Source of the DNA: Cryobacterium mannosilyticum
GTDB taxonomy: Bacteria > Actinomycetota > Actinomycetes > Actinomycetales > Microbacteriaceae
Reading direction: 5' to 3'
DNA: 64,000 bases
Assembly: GCF_004402705.1 (NCBI RefSeq)
Contig: NZ_SOFM01000021.1
Span: forward strand, 1 to 64,000
Positions 44,412-53,742 of the stretch are shown here, one piece after another (the first letter of the stretch is position 1; the number at the start of each line of letters is the position of its first letter). The notes below the pieces were generated by a model. The model did not search any database, was not told where the DNA came from, and saw only the letters and a program-made list of their open reading frames with translations. The translations under genes and the position numbers were made by a program.

Positions 44412-45121
44412 CAGGCACCTGCCTTTGCTGCCGCTGCGGCTGCTGCCGCTGCGGCGTCGGCACGCAGGAAGCGTGCCGGGGCAACGTCTTCGTACGCGAG
44501 GCCACGGCGAGCCGCAACCGCACGCGGCTCTTCGAGCTGGTGCAGGGCCTCGACAGTGGCGTGGACGATGTTGATGGTGTTCGACGAGCCGAGCGACTTG
44601 CTCAGCACGTCGTGGATGCCGGCGCACTCGAGTACGGCGCGCACCGGGCCACCGGCGATAACGCCGGTACCTGCTGCGGCCGGACGGAGCAGAACGACGC
44701 CTGCAGCGGCCTCACCCTGGACGGGGTGCGGGATGGTCAGGCCAACGCGGGGAACGCGGAAGAAGTTCTTCTTCGCTTCCTCGACACCCTTGGAGATCGC
44801 GGTAGGCACTTCACGCGCCTTGCCGTAGCCGACTCCGACCAGTCCGTTGCCGTCTCCGACGACGACGAGGGCGGTGAAGCTGAAGCGACGACCACCCTTG
44901 ACGACCTTGGACACCCGGTTGATGGTGACGACGCGCTCCAGGAACTGGCTCTTGTCGGCATCGCGGCTACCGCGGTCCTTGTTGGGGTTGCGCTCACGGC
45001 CACCACGACGAGCCTCACGAGGCTCGTTCTGCGGGGGCGTCGTCGACGCAGCAGTTTCGACGGGTGCCTCAGCGGCCACCACGTTCTCCTTCGTTGCTGT
45101 GCTTGCAGTTTCAGTGCTCAC
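44411..45121 (-). CDS. rpsE: 30S ribosomal protein S5
   Basis: 236 residues, clearly longer than the common 165-200. The core is FLERVVTINRVSKVVKGGRRFSF (two blocks) and GLVGVGYGKAREVPTAI. It has about 55 extra N-terminal residues (Ala/Thr/Glu then Arg-rich) and a poly-Ala C-terminal tail. It overlaps rplR by 4 bp. Confidence 0.97.
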   Translation of the reverse strand: MSTETASTATKENVVAAEAPVETAASTTPPQNEPREARRGGRERNPNKDRGSRDADKSQFLERVVTINRVSKVVKGGRRFSFTALVVVGDGNGLVGVGYGKAREVPTAISKGVEEAKKNFFRVPRVGLTIPHPVQGEAAAGVVLLRPAAAGTGVIAGGPVRAVLECAGIHDVLSKSLGSSNTINIVHATVEALHQLEEPRAVAARRGLAYEDVAPARFLRADAAAAAAAAAAKAGA

Positions 45122-45489
45122 AGGTTCAATCCACCCTCTCGAGCTCCCTCGGCGATGGCAGCGACGCGTCCTGCGTACTTGCTGCCGCCACGGTCAAATA
45201 CGACGGCTTCGATACCGGCGGCCTTCGCGCGCTCGGCGACGAGTTCGCCGACCTTGCGGGCCTTGGCGGTCTTGTCACCATCGAAGGTGCGCAGACCGTC
45301 TTCGAGCGTGGACGCCGACGCAAGGGTGAAGCCCTTGCTGTCGTCGACGACCTGCACGAACACGTGGCGAGCCGAACGGGTCACGACGAGACGCGGCCGA
45401 AGCGCGGTCCCCTCGATCTTCTTGCGAAGACGTGTGTGCCTGCGTCCGCGGGCAGCAGCCTTGCTCTTACCTCTAGTTCCGAGACCCAT
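45118..45489 (-). CDS. rplR: 50S ribosomal protein L18
   Basis: 123 residues, 5S rRNA-binding. RRHTRLRKKIEGTALRPRLVV and the C-terminal FDRGGSKYAGRVAAIAEGAREGGLNL in two blocks identify it. Follows rplF by two bases. Confidence 0.97.
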   Translation of the reverse strand: MGLGTRGKSKAAARGRRHTRLRKKIEGTALRPRLVVTRSARHVFVQVVDDSKGFTLASASTLEDGLRTFDGDKTAKARKVGELVAERAKAAGIEAVVFDRGGSKYAGRVAAIAEGAREGGLNL

Positions 45490-45491
45490 GG

Positions 45492-46028
45492 TTACTTACC
45501 ACTCTTTCCGGCCTTGCGGCGAACAATCTCGCCGGCGTAACGCACACCCTTGCCCTTGTAGGGCTCTGGCTTGCGAATCTTACGGATGTTGGCGGCGACT
45601 TCGCCGACAGCCTGCTTGTCGATGCCACCGACCGTGAGGCGGTTGACGCTCTCCACGGTGAGGGTGATGCCGGCAGGTGCCTCGACGAGGACCGGGTGCG
45701 AGAAGCCGAGGGCGAACTCGATGGAGGTGCCCTTCTGGGCGACGCGGTAACCGGTACCGACGATCTCGAGCGACTTGGTGTAACCCGTGGTCACTCCGAT
45801 GATCTGGTTGGCGATCAGCGTGCGGGTCAGGCCGTGCAGCGAACGCGAGTTGCGCTCGTCGTTCGGGCGAGTGACGACGACGTGGCCGTCTTCGATCTTG
45901 ACCTCGATGGGGTTGGCGACGGTGAGCGCGAGCTCGCCCTTCGGACCCTTGACGCTGATGAGCTGGCCGTCAGCGGCCACAGTGACATCCGCGGGGATCG
46001 GGATGGGGAGTCTTCCAATACGTGACAT
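45492..46028 (-). CDS. rplF: 50S ribosomal protein L6
   Basis: 178 residues: SRIGRLPIPIPADVTV, VKGPKGEL and the C-terminal RKIRKPEPYKGKGVRYAGE are diagnostic. Lies near the sarcin-ricin loop and stalk base in the ribosome. Six bases separate it from rpsH. Confidence 0.98.
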   Translation of the reverse strand: MSRIGRLPIPIPADVTVAADGQLISVKGPKGELALTVANPIEVKIEDGHVVVTRPNDERNSRSLHGLTRTLIANQIIGVTTGYTKSLEIVGTGYRVAQKGTSIEFALGFSHPVLVEAPAGITLTVESVNRLTVGGIDKQAVGEVAANIRKIRKPEPYKGKGVRYAGEIVRRKAGKSGK

Positions 46029-46034
46029 CGTCGA

Positions 46035-46433
46035 CTACCACACGTAAGCGAGAACTTCTCCGCCTACGCCCTTCTTCTCGGCCTGGCGGTCGGTGAGCAG
46101 ACCGCTGGAGGTGGACAGGATGGCAACGCCGAGGCCACCGAGAACGGTGGGGATTTCGGTCGACTTCGCGTACACGCGCAGGCCGGGCTTGGAAACCCGC
46201 TTGATGCCTACGATGGAACGCTCGCGGTTCGGACCGAACTTGAGGTTGAGCGTGAGGGTCTTGCCGACCTCTGCATCCTTGACGTCCCAAGCCGAGATGT
46301 AACCCTGGGCCTTGAGGATGTCTGCGATGTTCGCCTTGAGCTTGCTGTGCGGCATGGACACGGTGTCGTGGAACGCCGAGTTAGCGTTGCGCAGTCTGGT
46401 CAGCATGTCTGCGACCGGATCTGTCATTGTCAT
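46035..46433 (-). CDS. rpsH: 30S ribosomal protein S8
   Basis: 132 residues: MTDPVADMLTRLRNANSAFHD at the start (in blocks) and GLLTDRQAEKKGVGGEVLAYVW at the end. Normally preceded by rpsN; here the upstream 117 bp to rplE contain only a hairpin. Confidence 0.98.
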   Translation of the reverse strand: MTMTDPVADMLTRLRNANSAFHDTVSMPHSKLKANIADILKAQGYISAWDVKDAEVGKTLTLNLKFGPNRERSIVGIKRVSKPGLRVYAKSTEIPTVLGGLGVAILSTSSGLLTDRQAEKKGVGGEVLAYVW

Positions 46434-46496
46434 TTGTGGTGCCTTTCTCGCCTGGTTTCGTTCATCCGTTACACGGGTGACGACCTTGGTCGTTGT

Positions 46497-46520
46497 GGGG
46501 CTGGACGGTTGTCCAGCCCC
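46497..46520. other. Hairpin in the place of rpsN
   Basis: Arms ggggctggac (46497-46506) and gtccagcccc (46511-46520) form a 10-bp stem with a ggtt loop; a smaller cgacc-ttg-gtcg hairpin is adjacent. There is no T-run. It lies in the 117-bp gap between rplE and rpsH, where actinobacteria commonly carry rpsN. No S14-like frame fits. Confidence 0.75.
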
Positions 46521-46550
46521 CGGGGTGTACTACAAGGAGCCGAAGCTACT

Positions 46551-47150
46551 TTACTTGGTGTTTTCGGCCGTCTTGAACGGGAAGCCCAGCGCCTTGAGCA
46601 GCGCGCGTCCTTCTTCGTTGTTCTTGGCCGTCGTCACAACCGTGATATCCATACCGCGGATACGGTCGATCCGGTCCTGGTCGATCTCGTGGAACATGAC
46701 CTGCTCGGTGAGACCGAAGGTGTAGTTGCCGCTGCCATCGAACTGCTTGTCAGACAGACCGCGAAAGTCACGGATACGGGGAAGCGCGAGGCTGAGCAGC
46801 CGGTCGAGGAACTCCCACATACGGTCGCCACGAAGTGTGACGTGCGTGCCGATGGGCTGTCCTTCACGCAGTTTGAACTGCGCGATCGACTTGCGTGCCT
46901 TGGTGACCTGCGGCTTCTGGCCGGTGATCTTGGTGAGGTCGGCGACGGCGCCATCCATGATCTTGCCGTCGCGAGCTGCCTCGCCGACACCCATGTTGAC
47001 AACGATCTTGACCAGGTTCGGAACCTGGTGAACGTTGGTGAAGCCGAGGTCCTTGGTGAGCTGGGCAGTGATCTCATCGCGGTACTTCTGCTTCAGGCGC
47101 GGCAGGACTGCCGGAGTTGCTTCGGCCGCTGCTACTGCAGTGTCGGTCAT
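46551..47150 (-). CDS. rplE: 50S ribosomal protein L5
   Basis: 199 residues: PRLKQKYRDEITAQL, VPNLVKIVVNMGVGEAARD and RDFRGLSDKQFDGSGNYTFG are typical. Binds 5S rRNA and contacts the P-site tRNA. Overlaps rplX by one base. Confidence 0.98.
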   Translation of the reverse strand: MTDTAVAAAEATPAVLPRLKQKYRDEITAQLTKDLGFTNVHQVPNLVKIVVNMGVGEAARDGKIMDGAVADLTKITGQKPQVTKARKSIAQFKLREGQPIGTHVTLRGDRMWEFLDRLLSLALPRIRDFRGLSDKQFDGSGNYTFGLTEQVMFHEIDQDRIDRIRGMDITVVTTAKNNEEGRALLKALGFPFKTAENTK

Positions 47151-47509
47151 CAGAGGTCCTTCCCTGACTTCTTGGCGTAACGGATGCGGACGGTCTTGGT
47201 GACCCCGTCCTTCGTCACGTCTTCGAGGCGGACGCCGACGCGAGTCGGCTTCTTGGTCTCCGGGTCGACGATGGCCACGTTGGACACGTGAATCGGCGCC
47301 TCCATGGTCTCGATGCCGCCGGTCTTGGTGCCGCGCTGGGTCTGGCCAACGCGAACGTGCTTCGTGACGAAGTTGATGCCCTCGACGAGGACCCGGTTCT
47401 TCTCCACGAACACGGCGATGACCTTGCCCTGCTTGCCGCGGTCGCCGCCGCGGGCCTGGGTGCGGCCGGTGATGACCTGAACGAGGTCACCCTTTTTGAG
47501 TCTGGCCAT
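47150..47509 (-). CDS. rplX: 50S ribosomal protein L24
   Basis: 119 residues, KOW-domain assembly initiator: KKGDLVQVITGRTQARGGDRGKQGKVI in conserved blocks, NFVTKHVR, and METMEAPIHVSNV-like IETMEAPIHVSNVAIVDPE. Three bases separate it from rplN. Confidence 0.98.
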   Translation of the reverse strand: MARLKKGDLVQVITGRTQARGGDRGKQGKVIAVFVEKNRVLVEGINFVTKHVRVGQTQRGTKTGGIETMEAPIHVSNVAIVDPETKKPTRVGVRLEDVTKDGVTKTVRIRYAKKSGKDL

Positions 47510-47512
47510 GAT

Positions 47513-47881
47513 TTAGATAACCTCCGGTGCCAACGAGATGATCTTCATGAACTTCTTGTCGCGAAGTTCGCGACCGACCGGTCCGAAGATTCGGGTGCCG
47601 CGAGGGTCACCGTCGTTCTTCAAAATCACTGCGGCGTTCTCATCGAACTTGATGTACGAACCGTCTGAACGACGGGTCTGCTTTTTGACGCGAACGACAA
47701 CGGCCTTGACGACGTCGCCCTTCTTGACGTTTCCGCCCGGGATCGCATCCTTGACCGTGGCGACAATCGTGTCGCCCAGTCCGGCGTAGCGACGGCCGGA
47801 GCCGCCGAGCACGCGAATGGTCAACAGTTCCTTGGCACCCGTGTTGTCGGCAACCTTGAGTCGTGATTCTTGCTGAAGCAC
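47513..47881 (-). CDS. rplN: 50S ribosomal protein L14
   Basis: 122 residues: MLQQESRLKVADNTGAKEL, GGSGRRYAGLGD and RGTRIFGPVGRELRDKKFMK are nearly invariant L14 segments. First protein of the spc section; rpsQ lies 33 bp upstream. Confidence 0.98.
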   Translation of the reverse strand: MLQQESRLKVADNTGAKELLTIRVLGGSGRRYAGLGDTIVATVKDAIPGGNVKKGDVVKAVVVRVKKQTRRSDGSYIKFDENAAVILKNDGDPRGTRIFGPVGRELRDKKFMKIISLAPEVI

Positions 47882-47914
47882 TTTTTAACTCCTTCTATCA
47901 AGCAAGCGCGAGGC

Positions 47915-48214
47915 TTACTTGGCCTTCTCGAGGATCTCGACCAGGCGCCAGCGCTTGGAGGCGCTGAGCGGACGGGTCTCACTGATCAGGACCAGGTCGC
48001 CGATGCCGGCGATGTTTGCCTCGTCGTGAGCCTTCAGCTTGGACGTACGGCGGATGACCTTGCCGTACAGGGGGTGCTTCACGCGGTCTTCGACCTCGAC
48101 AACGATGGTCTTGTCCATCTTGTCGCTGGTCACGTAACCACGCAGCGTCTTGCGGTAGCCGCGAACGAGAGCCTCAGCCTCGGCAGCGACGACCTTTTCG
48201 TCAGTCTTCGCCAT
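47915..48214 (-). CDS. rpsQ: 30S ribosomal protein S17
   Basis: 99 residues, OB fold. RKTLRGYVTSDKMDKTIVV and DLVLISETRPLSASKRWRLVEI identify it. About ten extra acidic/Ala residues at the N-terminus. Confidence 0.98.
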   Translation of the reverse strand: MAKTDEKVVAAEAEALVRGYRKTLRGYVTSDKMDKTIVVEVEDRVKHPLYGKVIRRTSKLKAHDEANIAGIGDLVLISETRPLSASKRWRLVEILEKAK

Positions 48215-48216
48215 GA

Positions 48217-48563
48217 CTAGGCCTCCTTCGTCTCGACGGCGTCGTCCGCAGCGGTGTCGTCAACAGACTCGACTGCAGGCTTGGCCTTCTTTGTCTTCTT
48301 CTCAGCCTTTTCCGCCTTGGCGGGGGCCTCGACGGGCACGGGAGTCGGGCGAATGCCCAACTCGCGCTCACGGAGAACCGTGTAGATGCGAGCGATGTCG
48401 CGCTTGACCGCGCGGAGGCGGCCGTGGCTTTCGAGCTGGCCGGTGGCCGACTGGAAGCGAAGGTTGAACAGTTCTTCCTTCGCCTTCTTCAGCTCGTCGA
48501 ACAGTCGCTCATTTTCAAAAGTGTCGAGCTCGACCGAGGCGAGCTCCTTGGATCCGATCGCCA

Positions 48564-48564
<1 letters not shown>
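48217..48564 (-). CDS. rpmC: 50S ribosomal protein L29 with long tail
   Basis: 115 residues against the usual 60-80. The core has LKKAKEELFNLRFQSATGQLE and VKRDIARIYTVLRERELGI; then a Lys/Ala then acidic tail of about 40 residues (KAEKAEKKTKKAKPAVES...). ATG 48564 overlaps the rplP stop by one base. Confidence 0.96.
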
Positions 48565-48983
<419 letters not shown>

Positions 48984-48985
48984 GG

Positions 48986-49747
48986 TTATGCCTCAACTCC
49001 TGCTGCAACCGGTGCCGCTGCCTCTGCGCGGGGCGCACGGCGGGGTCGGTCGTCACGTCGTTCGGGGCGGGTCGACTTAGCGTTGGCCTGCTCGCGAGCG
49101 AGTTCCTTGTTGGTGATGTCGCCTTTGTAGATCCAGACCTTCACGCCGATGCGGCCGAAGGTGGTCTTGGCTTCGTAGAAGCCGTAGTCGATGTTCGCGC
49201 GCAGGGTGTGCAGTGGCACGCGTCCCTCACGGTAGAACTCCGAACGGCTCATTTCGGCGCCACCGAGGCGACCGGAAACCTGGATGCGAACACCCTTGGC
49301 GCCGGCGCGCTGGGCACCCTGCAGGCCCTTGCGCATCGCGCGGCGGAATGCCACACGTGCGGAGAGCTGCTCTGCGATGCCCTGGGCGACGAGCTGAGCG
49401 TCGACCTCGGGGTTCTTGACCTCGAGGATGTTCAGCTGGATCTGCTTGGCGGTGAGCTTCTCGAGGTCGGAGCGGATGCGCTCGGCCTCCGCGCCGCGGC
49501 GACCGATCACAATGCCCGGACGGGCGGTGTGAATGTCGACGCGAACGCGGTCACGAGTGCGCTCGATCTCGATGCGGGACACGCCGGCACGGTCGAGGCT
49601 GGTGCTCAACAGTCGGCGGATCTTGACGTCTTCAGCAACGAAGTCGCTGTAACGCTGGCCGGGCTTCGTCGAGTCAGAGAACCATCGCGACACGTGGTCG
49701 GTCGTGATTCCCAGACGGAAGCCGTAGGGGTTTACCTTCTGACCCAT
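48986..49747 (-). CDS. rpsC: 30S ribosomal protein S3
   Basis: 253 residues, KH domain (about 40-110) lining the mRNA entry channel: GQKVNPYGFRLGI at the start, DRVRVDIHTARPGIVIGRRG for the GxxG loop, and GVKVWIYKGDI. An Arg/Ala-rich tail of about 35 residues follows. One-base overlap with rplV. Confidence 0.98.
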   Translation of the reverse strand: MGQKVNPYGFRLGITTDHVSRWFSDSTKPGQRYSDFVAEDVKIRRLLSTSLDRAGVSRIEIERTRDRVRVDIHTARPGIVIGRRGAEAERIRSDLEKLTAKQIQLNILEVKNPEVDAQLVAQGIAEQLSARVAFRRAMRKGLQGAQRAGAKGVRIQVSGRLGGAEMSRSEFYREGRVPLHTLRANIDYGFYEAKTTFGRIGVKVWIYKGDITNKELAREQANAKSTRPERRDDRPRRAPRAEAAAPVAAGVEA

Positions 49748-50112
49748 TACTTCGTACCCTCCTCAGGAGTGGCGAGCACAACAGTGATGTGGCTCGTGCG
49801 CTTCTTGATCTGGAATGCGCGACCCTGTGCTCGGGCCTGGAAACGCTTGAGGGTCGTACCCTCGTCAACGAACGCCTGGCTGACGAACAGATCCTGCTCG
49901 TCCAGGAAGGTGTTGGCTGCATCTGCCTTGACCCGGGCGTTCGCGATTGCCGAAGCAACCAGCTTGTACACCGGATCGCTCGCACCCTGGGGTGCGAACT
50001 TCAGGATTCCCAGGGCCTCATGTGCCTGCTTGCCGCGGATCAGGTTGACAACGCGACGAGCCTTCTGGGGGGTAACGCGGATGTGACGCACGCGTGCGAT
50101 CGACTCCACCAT
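49747..50112 (-). CDS. rplV: 50S ribosomal protein L22
   Basis: 121 residues: ARVRHIRVTPQKARRVVNLIRG at the start in two blocks and RAFQIKKRTSHITVVL at the end. The extended hairpin lining the exit tunnel (QARAQGRAFQIKKR) is intact. Confidence 0.98.
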   Translation of the reverse strand: MVESIARVRHIRVTPQKARRVVNLIRGKQAHEALGILKFAPQGASDPVYKLVASAIANARVKADAANTFLDEQDLFVSQAFVDEGTTLKRFQARAQGRAFQIKKRTSHITVVLATPEEGTK

Positions 50113-50138
50113 TTCTTCTCCTCCTTCACGTCCCCGCG

Positions 50139-50420
50139 TTAGCGGCGACGGCCCTTCTTGTCGTCCTTCACGTGTCCACGGAAGGTGCGGGTGGGCGCGA
50201 ACTCGCCGAGCTTGTGCCCGACCATGCTCTCGGTGACGAACACCGGGATGTGCTTGCGTCCGTCGTGAACCGCGATGGTGTGCCCGAGCATGCCGGGGAT
50301 GATCATCGAACGGCGCGACCAGGTCTTGATTACGTTCTTGCTGCTGGCTTCGTTCGCCTTGACAACCTTGCGAAGCAGGTGGTCGTCAACGAACGGGCCT
50401 TTCTTGAGACTGCGAGGCAT
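50139..50420 (-). CDS. rpsS: 30S ribosomal protein S19
   Basis: 93 residues: PRSLKKGPFVDDHLL, SRRSMIIPGMLGHTIAVHDGRKHIPVF (in blocks) and KLGEFAPTRTF. Sits at the top of the 30S head. Confidence 0.98.
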   Translation of the reverse strand: MPRSLKKGPFVDDHLLRKVVKANEASSKNVIKTWSRRSMIIPGMLGHTIAVHDGRKHIPVFVTESMVGHKLGEFAPTRTFRGHVKDDKKGRRR

Positions 50421-50429
50421 CGTCTACTC

Positions 50430-51269
50430 CTACTTACGCTTCTTGCCGACGGTACGGCGACGAACGATGAGCTTGTCGCTTTCCTTGTTCGGGTGGCGGG
50501 TGCGCCCTTCCTTCTGGCCCCAGGGGCTGACGGGGTGACGTCCACCGGACGTCTTACCCTCACCACCACCGTGCGGGTGGTCGACCGGGTTCATGGCAAC
50601 ACCACGAACGGTCGGGCGAACGCCTTTCCAGCGCATACGGCCGGCCTTGCCCCAGTTGATGTTCGACTGCTCGGCGTTGCCGACCTCGCCGATCGTGGCG
50701 CGGCAGCGGGCGTCGACGTTACGGATTTCTCCGGACGGAAGGCGCAGCTGGGCGTAGATGCCATCCTTCGCGACGAGGCGAACAGACGATCCGGCGGAGC
50801 GGGCCATCTTGGCGCCACCGCCCGGACGCAGCTCGACCGCGTGAATGATGGTACCGGTGGGGATGTTCTTCAGCGGCAGGTTGTTGCCGGGCTTGATGTC
50901 AGCACCGGCGCCCGACTCCACGATGTCGCCCTGGTTCAGCTTGTTCGGGGCGATGATGTAACGCTTGGTTCCATCGAGGAAGTGCAGGAGCGCGATGCGC
51001 GCCGTGCGGTTGGGGTCGTACTCGATGTGAGCGACCTTGGCGTTGACGCCATCCTTGTCGTTACGACGGAAGTCGATCAGACGGTACTGGCGCTTGTGTC
51101 CACCACCGATGTGACGGGTGGTGATGCGACCCTGGTTGTTACGGCCACCGGTCTTGGACAGGGGGCGAAGCAGGGACTTCTCCGGGGTCGACCGGGTGAT
51201 CTCTGCGAAGTCTGCAACAGATGAACCGCGACGACCGGGAGTCGTGGGCTTGAACTTACGAATAGCCAT
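50430..51269 (-). CDS. rplB: 50S ribosomal protein L2
   Basis: 279 residues: AIRKFKPTTPGRRGSSV, RNNQGRITTRHIGGGHKRQY and the catalytic-centre loop with MNPVDHPHGGGEG. Essential for subunit joining and peptidyl transfer. Nine bases from rpsS. Confidence 0.98.
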   Translation of the reverse strand: MAIRKFKPTTPGRRGSSVADFAEITRSTPEKSLLRPLSKTGGRNNQGRITTRHIGGGHKRQYRLIDFRRNDKDGVNAKVAHIEYDPNRTARIALLHFLDGTKRYIIAPNKLNQGDIVESGAGADIKPGNNLPLKNIPTGTIIHAVELRPGGGAKMARSAGSSVRLVAKDGIYAQLRLPSGEIRNVDARCRATIGEVGNAEQSNINWGKAGRMRWKGVRPTVRGVAMNPVDHPHGGGEGKTSGGRHPVSPWGQKEGRTRHPNKESDKLIVRRRTVGKKRK

Positions 51270-51294
51270 TTCTTATTCCTCTAGTCCGCGCCGC

Positions 51295-51597
51295 TTAGCC
51301 GACGGCCGTGAAGATGTCAATGGAACCGGACTTGAGCGTGACGATGGCACGCTTGGTGTCCTTGCGCTTGCCCTGACCGAACTTCGTGCGACGCGTCTTG
51401 CCGATCCGGTTCATGGTGTTGATCGAAGCGACCTCCACCTTGAAGATCTTTTCGATCGCGAGCTTGATCTCGGTCTTGTTGGAGCGCGGGTCCACGATGA
51501 AGGTGTACTTGCCCTCGTCGATCAGGCCGTAGCTCTTTTCAGAGACGACCGGAGCGATGATGATGTCGCGGGGGTCCTTGTTGAGCGGGGTAGCCAT
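51295..51597 (-). CDS. rplW: 50S ribosomal protein L23
   Basis: 100 residues at the tunnel exit, docking site for trigger factor and SRP: DIIIAPVVSEKSYGLIDEGKYTF in blocks, and VASINTMNRIGKTRRT. One-base overlap with rplD. Confidence 0.98.
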   Translation of the reverse strand: MATPLNKDPRDIIIAPVVSEKSYGLIDEGKYTFIVDPRSNKTEIKLAIEKIFKVEVASINTMNRIGKTRRTKFGQGKRKDTKRAIVTLKSGSIDIFTAVG

Positions 51598-52247
51598 TAT
51601 GCGGACGCCTCTTCCTTCTTGGTCTTGCTCTCCACGAACGCGTCGAACGCGCCCTTGGTGAAGACGATGTCGTCACTGACGAGCACGTCATAGGCATTCA
51701 GCTGGTCCCACGGCAGAACGTGCACCGTCGGCAGGTTGCGGATGCTGCGGAGCGTCATTTCGTCCGTGCGTTCCAGTACAACCAGGACGTGCTTGCTGCT
51801 GGCGATCTGGCTGAGCAGTTCGATGGCGCCCTTGGTGCTGGGCGTCTCGGCGCTGAACAGTGCCGTCACGACGTGCAGGCGGTCGCCACGGGCGCGGTCC
51901 GAAAGCGATCCGCGCAGTGCTGCCGCGATCATCTTTTTCGGGGTGCGCTGCTCGTAGTTGCGCGGGGTCGGTCCGTGGACGATGCCACCACCGGTCATCT
52001 GAGGGGCGCGGATCGAGCCCTGACGAGCGCGACCGGTTCCCTTCTGCTTGAACGGCTTGCGGCCGGCACCGGAAACTTCACCACGACGCTTGGTCTTGTG
52101 CGTGCCCTGGCGTGCGGCAGCGAGCTGCGCGACGACGACCTGGTGGATCAGCGGGATGTTGGTCTGAACGTCAAAGATTTCGGCGGGCAGCTCAACGGAG
52201 CCGGCCTTCTTGCCCTTGGCGTCGATGAGATCGAGTGAGGTAGTCAT
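51597..52247 (-). CDS. rplD: 50S ribosomal protein L4
   Basis: 216 residues: VHQVVVAQLAAARQGTHKTKRRGEVSG-like blocks, GRKPFKQKGTGRARQGSIRAP and GGGIVHGPTPRNYEQRTPKK. Its extended loop reaches the exit tunnel. L4 autoregulates S10 operons in some bacteria; nothing in the sequence proves that here. Confidence 0.98.
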   Translation of the reverse strand: MTTSLDLIDAKGKKAGSVELPAEIFDVQTNIPLIHQVVVAQLAAARQGTHKTKRRGEVSGAGRKPFKQKGTGRARQGSIRAPQMTGGGIVHGPTPRNYEQRTPKKMIAAALRGSLSDRARGDRLHVVTALFSAETPSTKGAIELLSQIASSKHVLVVLERTDEMTLRSIRNLPTVHVLPWDQLNAYDVLVSDDIVFTKGAFDAFVESKTKKEEASA

Positions 52248-52251
52248 GCGA

Positions 52252-52911
52252 CTAGGCTCCCTTCACTGCATTGCGGACGAATACGAGGCGGCCCTTGGCA
52301 CCGGGAACGGCACCCTTGACCAGCAGGAGGCCCTTGTCGGCATCAACGGCGTGAACCTTGAGGTTCAGCACGGTGACGCGCTCGCCACCCATCCGACCGG
52401 CCATGCGCATGCCCTTGAAGACACGGCTCGGGGTCGAGGAAGCGCCGATGGAACCGGGCTTGCGGTGGTTACGGTGTGAACCGTGCGAGGAGGAGACACC
52501 CTTGAAGTTGTGACGCTTCATAACACCGGCGAAACCCTTACCCTTGCTGGTGCCCATGACGTCGACCTTGGTGCCGGCAGCGAAGACACCGTCAACGGTG
52601 AGTTCCTGGCCCAGGGTGTAGTCAGCGGCATCCGCGGTGCGGAGCTCGGTGAGGTGACGGCGAGGCGTGACGCCTGCCTTTTCGAAGTGTCCGGCGGAAG
52701 GCTTGTTGACCTTGCGCGGGTCGATGGCCCCGGCAGCGATCTGAACGCCGGCGTAGCCGTCGATCTCCTTGCTGCGGATCTGGGTGACAACGTTGGGTGA
52801 GATCTCGATGACGGTGACGGGAACGAGCTTGTTGTTCTCGTCCCAAACCTGCGTCATGCCGAGCTTCTTGCCGAGGAGACCCTTGGTGGTCTTGGTATCT
52901 GCGTAAGACAT
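52252..52911 (-). CDS. rplC: 50S ribosomal protein L3
   Basis: 219 residues: GLLGKKLGMTQVWDE, GTSKGKGFAGVMKRHNF, SSHGSHRNHRKPGSIG and FKGMRMAGRMGGERVT. The loop reaching the peptidyl-transferase centre is intact. Eight bases from rpsJ. Confidence 0.98.
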   Translation of the reverse strand: MSYADTKTTKGLLGKKLGMTQVWDENNKLVPVTVIEISPNVVTQIRSKEIDGYAGVQIAAGAIDPRKVNKPSAGHFEKAGVTPRRHLTELRTADAADYTLGQELTVDGVFAAGTKVDVMGTSKGKGFAGVMKRHNFKGVSSSHGSHRNHRKPGSIGASSTPSRVFKGMRMAGRMGGERVTVLNLKVHAVDADKGLLLVKGAVPGAKGRLVFVRNAVKGA

Positions 52912-52919
52912 CGCGGGCC

Positions 52920-53228
52920 CTAGAGCTTGATCTCGATGTTGACGTCGGCCGGAAGGTCGAGACGCATGAGCGAGTCGACTGCCTTCGGGGTCGGGTCAAT
53001 GATGTCGATCAGACGCTTGTGGGTGCGCATTTCAAAGTGCTCCCGGCTGTCCTTGTACTTGTGAGGGGAACGGATGACACACACCACGTTCTTCTCGGTC
53101 GGAAGCGGCACGGGGCCGACGACGGTCGCGCCCGCACGGGTCACGGTGTCGACGATCTTGCGCGCCGAGATGTCGATGACCTCGTGGTCATACGACTTAA
53201 GTCGAATGCGGATTTTCTGTCCCGCCAT
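52920..53228 (-). CDS. rpsJ: 30S ribosomal protein S10
   Basis: 102 residues: KIRIRLKSYDHEVID, PLPTEKNVVCVIRSPHKYKDSREHFEMRTHKR in blocks. First gene of the S10 operon. Upstream is a non-coding stretch of about 0.5 kb before the AbiEi-like gene, so the operon probably has its own promoter and is not driven only from tuf. Confidence 0.98.
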   Translation of the reverse strand: MAGQKIRIRLKSYDHEVIDISARKIVDTVTRAGATVVGPVPLPTEKNVVCVIRSPHKYKDSREHFEMRTHKRLIDIIDPTPKAVDSLMRLDLPADVNIEIKL

Positions 53229-53646
53229 GTCGAACTCTCTTTCTTGTCAAGGCTTCGTACATCCCGAGGGCTGCATTGGACGCCGTAGTAGCACTGCTGC
53301 TGTCGCACCACTGTTCATCTGTCAATTTCGATTCATCGCGCCGCAGCCGCTGGGCCGCGCCACTTCGAACCGCGCCAACACCTGCTCCGGCCGGAGCCGG
53401 GGGAAGGCATGGTTTTACCCGTGCAATCCCGGTTGTTGGTTTGAGCTCTGTTCTGCTACCCGCGGCCTAGCTGCGTATCCCGGCGTGTTGCCACGCACGA
53501 CACCAGCTATGCACTGCCTGGCAGTGATCTCGACACCGCGTGCAGCGCGGCAGTCGAAAGTGTTGAACTAGAAGAGTCTGCCACAGGCCTTGCCCTTTCT
53601 GCAACCCGGGCGTGTCGCGCCCGGCGTGTCGCAGGGCACCGTCTCC
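53229..53646 (-). promoter_or_regulatory. S10 operon leader region
   Basis: No gene is evident in these 418 bp. On the minus strand there are TTGACA-like hexamers (in attgacagatgaacag and in ccttgacaagaaag close to the start), hairpins such as actgccaggcagt, and stretches of lower GC. The length suggests a long structured leader for rpsJ, but no known leader family was recognised. Confidence 0.4.
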
Positions 53647-53712
53647 CCGAGCGCCCCATTTCCGCCGTTCCGCTCCCGGCGTGCCTGGCGCGCAGCGGCG
53701 AAACGGGGGCGA
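53647..53712. repeat. Left 66-bp direct repeat flanking the AbiEi-like gene
   Basis: Matches 54822-54887 in the same orientation at roughly 55 of 66 positions, with the identical core cccggcgtgcctggcgcgca. It lies 30 bp beyond the 3' end of the enclosed gene. Confidence 0.85.
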
Positions 53713-53742
53713 CCACCAGATCCGTGCCTGCCGTCACCCTGG

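Noticed and set aside
46434..46550. A hidden rpsN gene
   Set aside because: The gap is 117 bp, too short for S14, and no C-x2-C zinc motif is readable in it.
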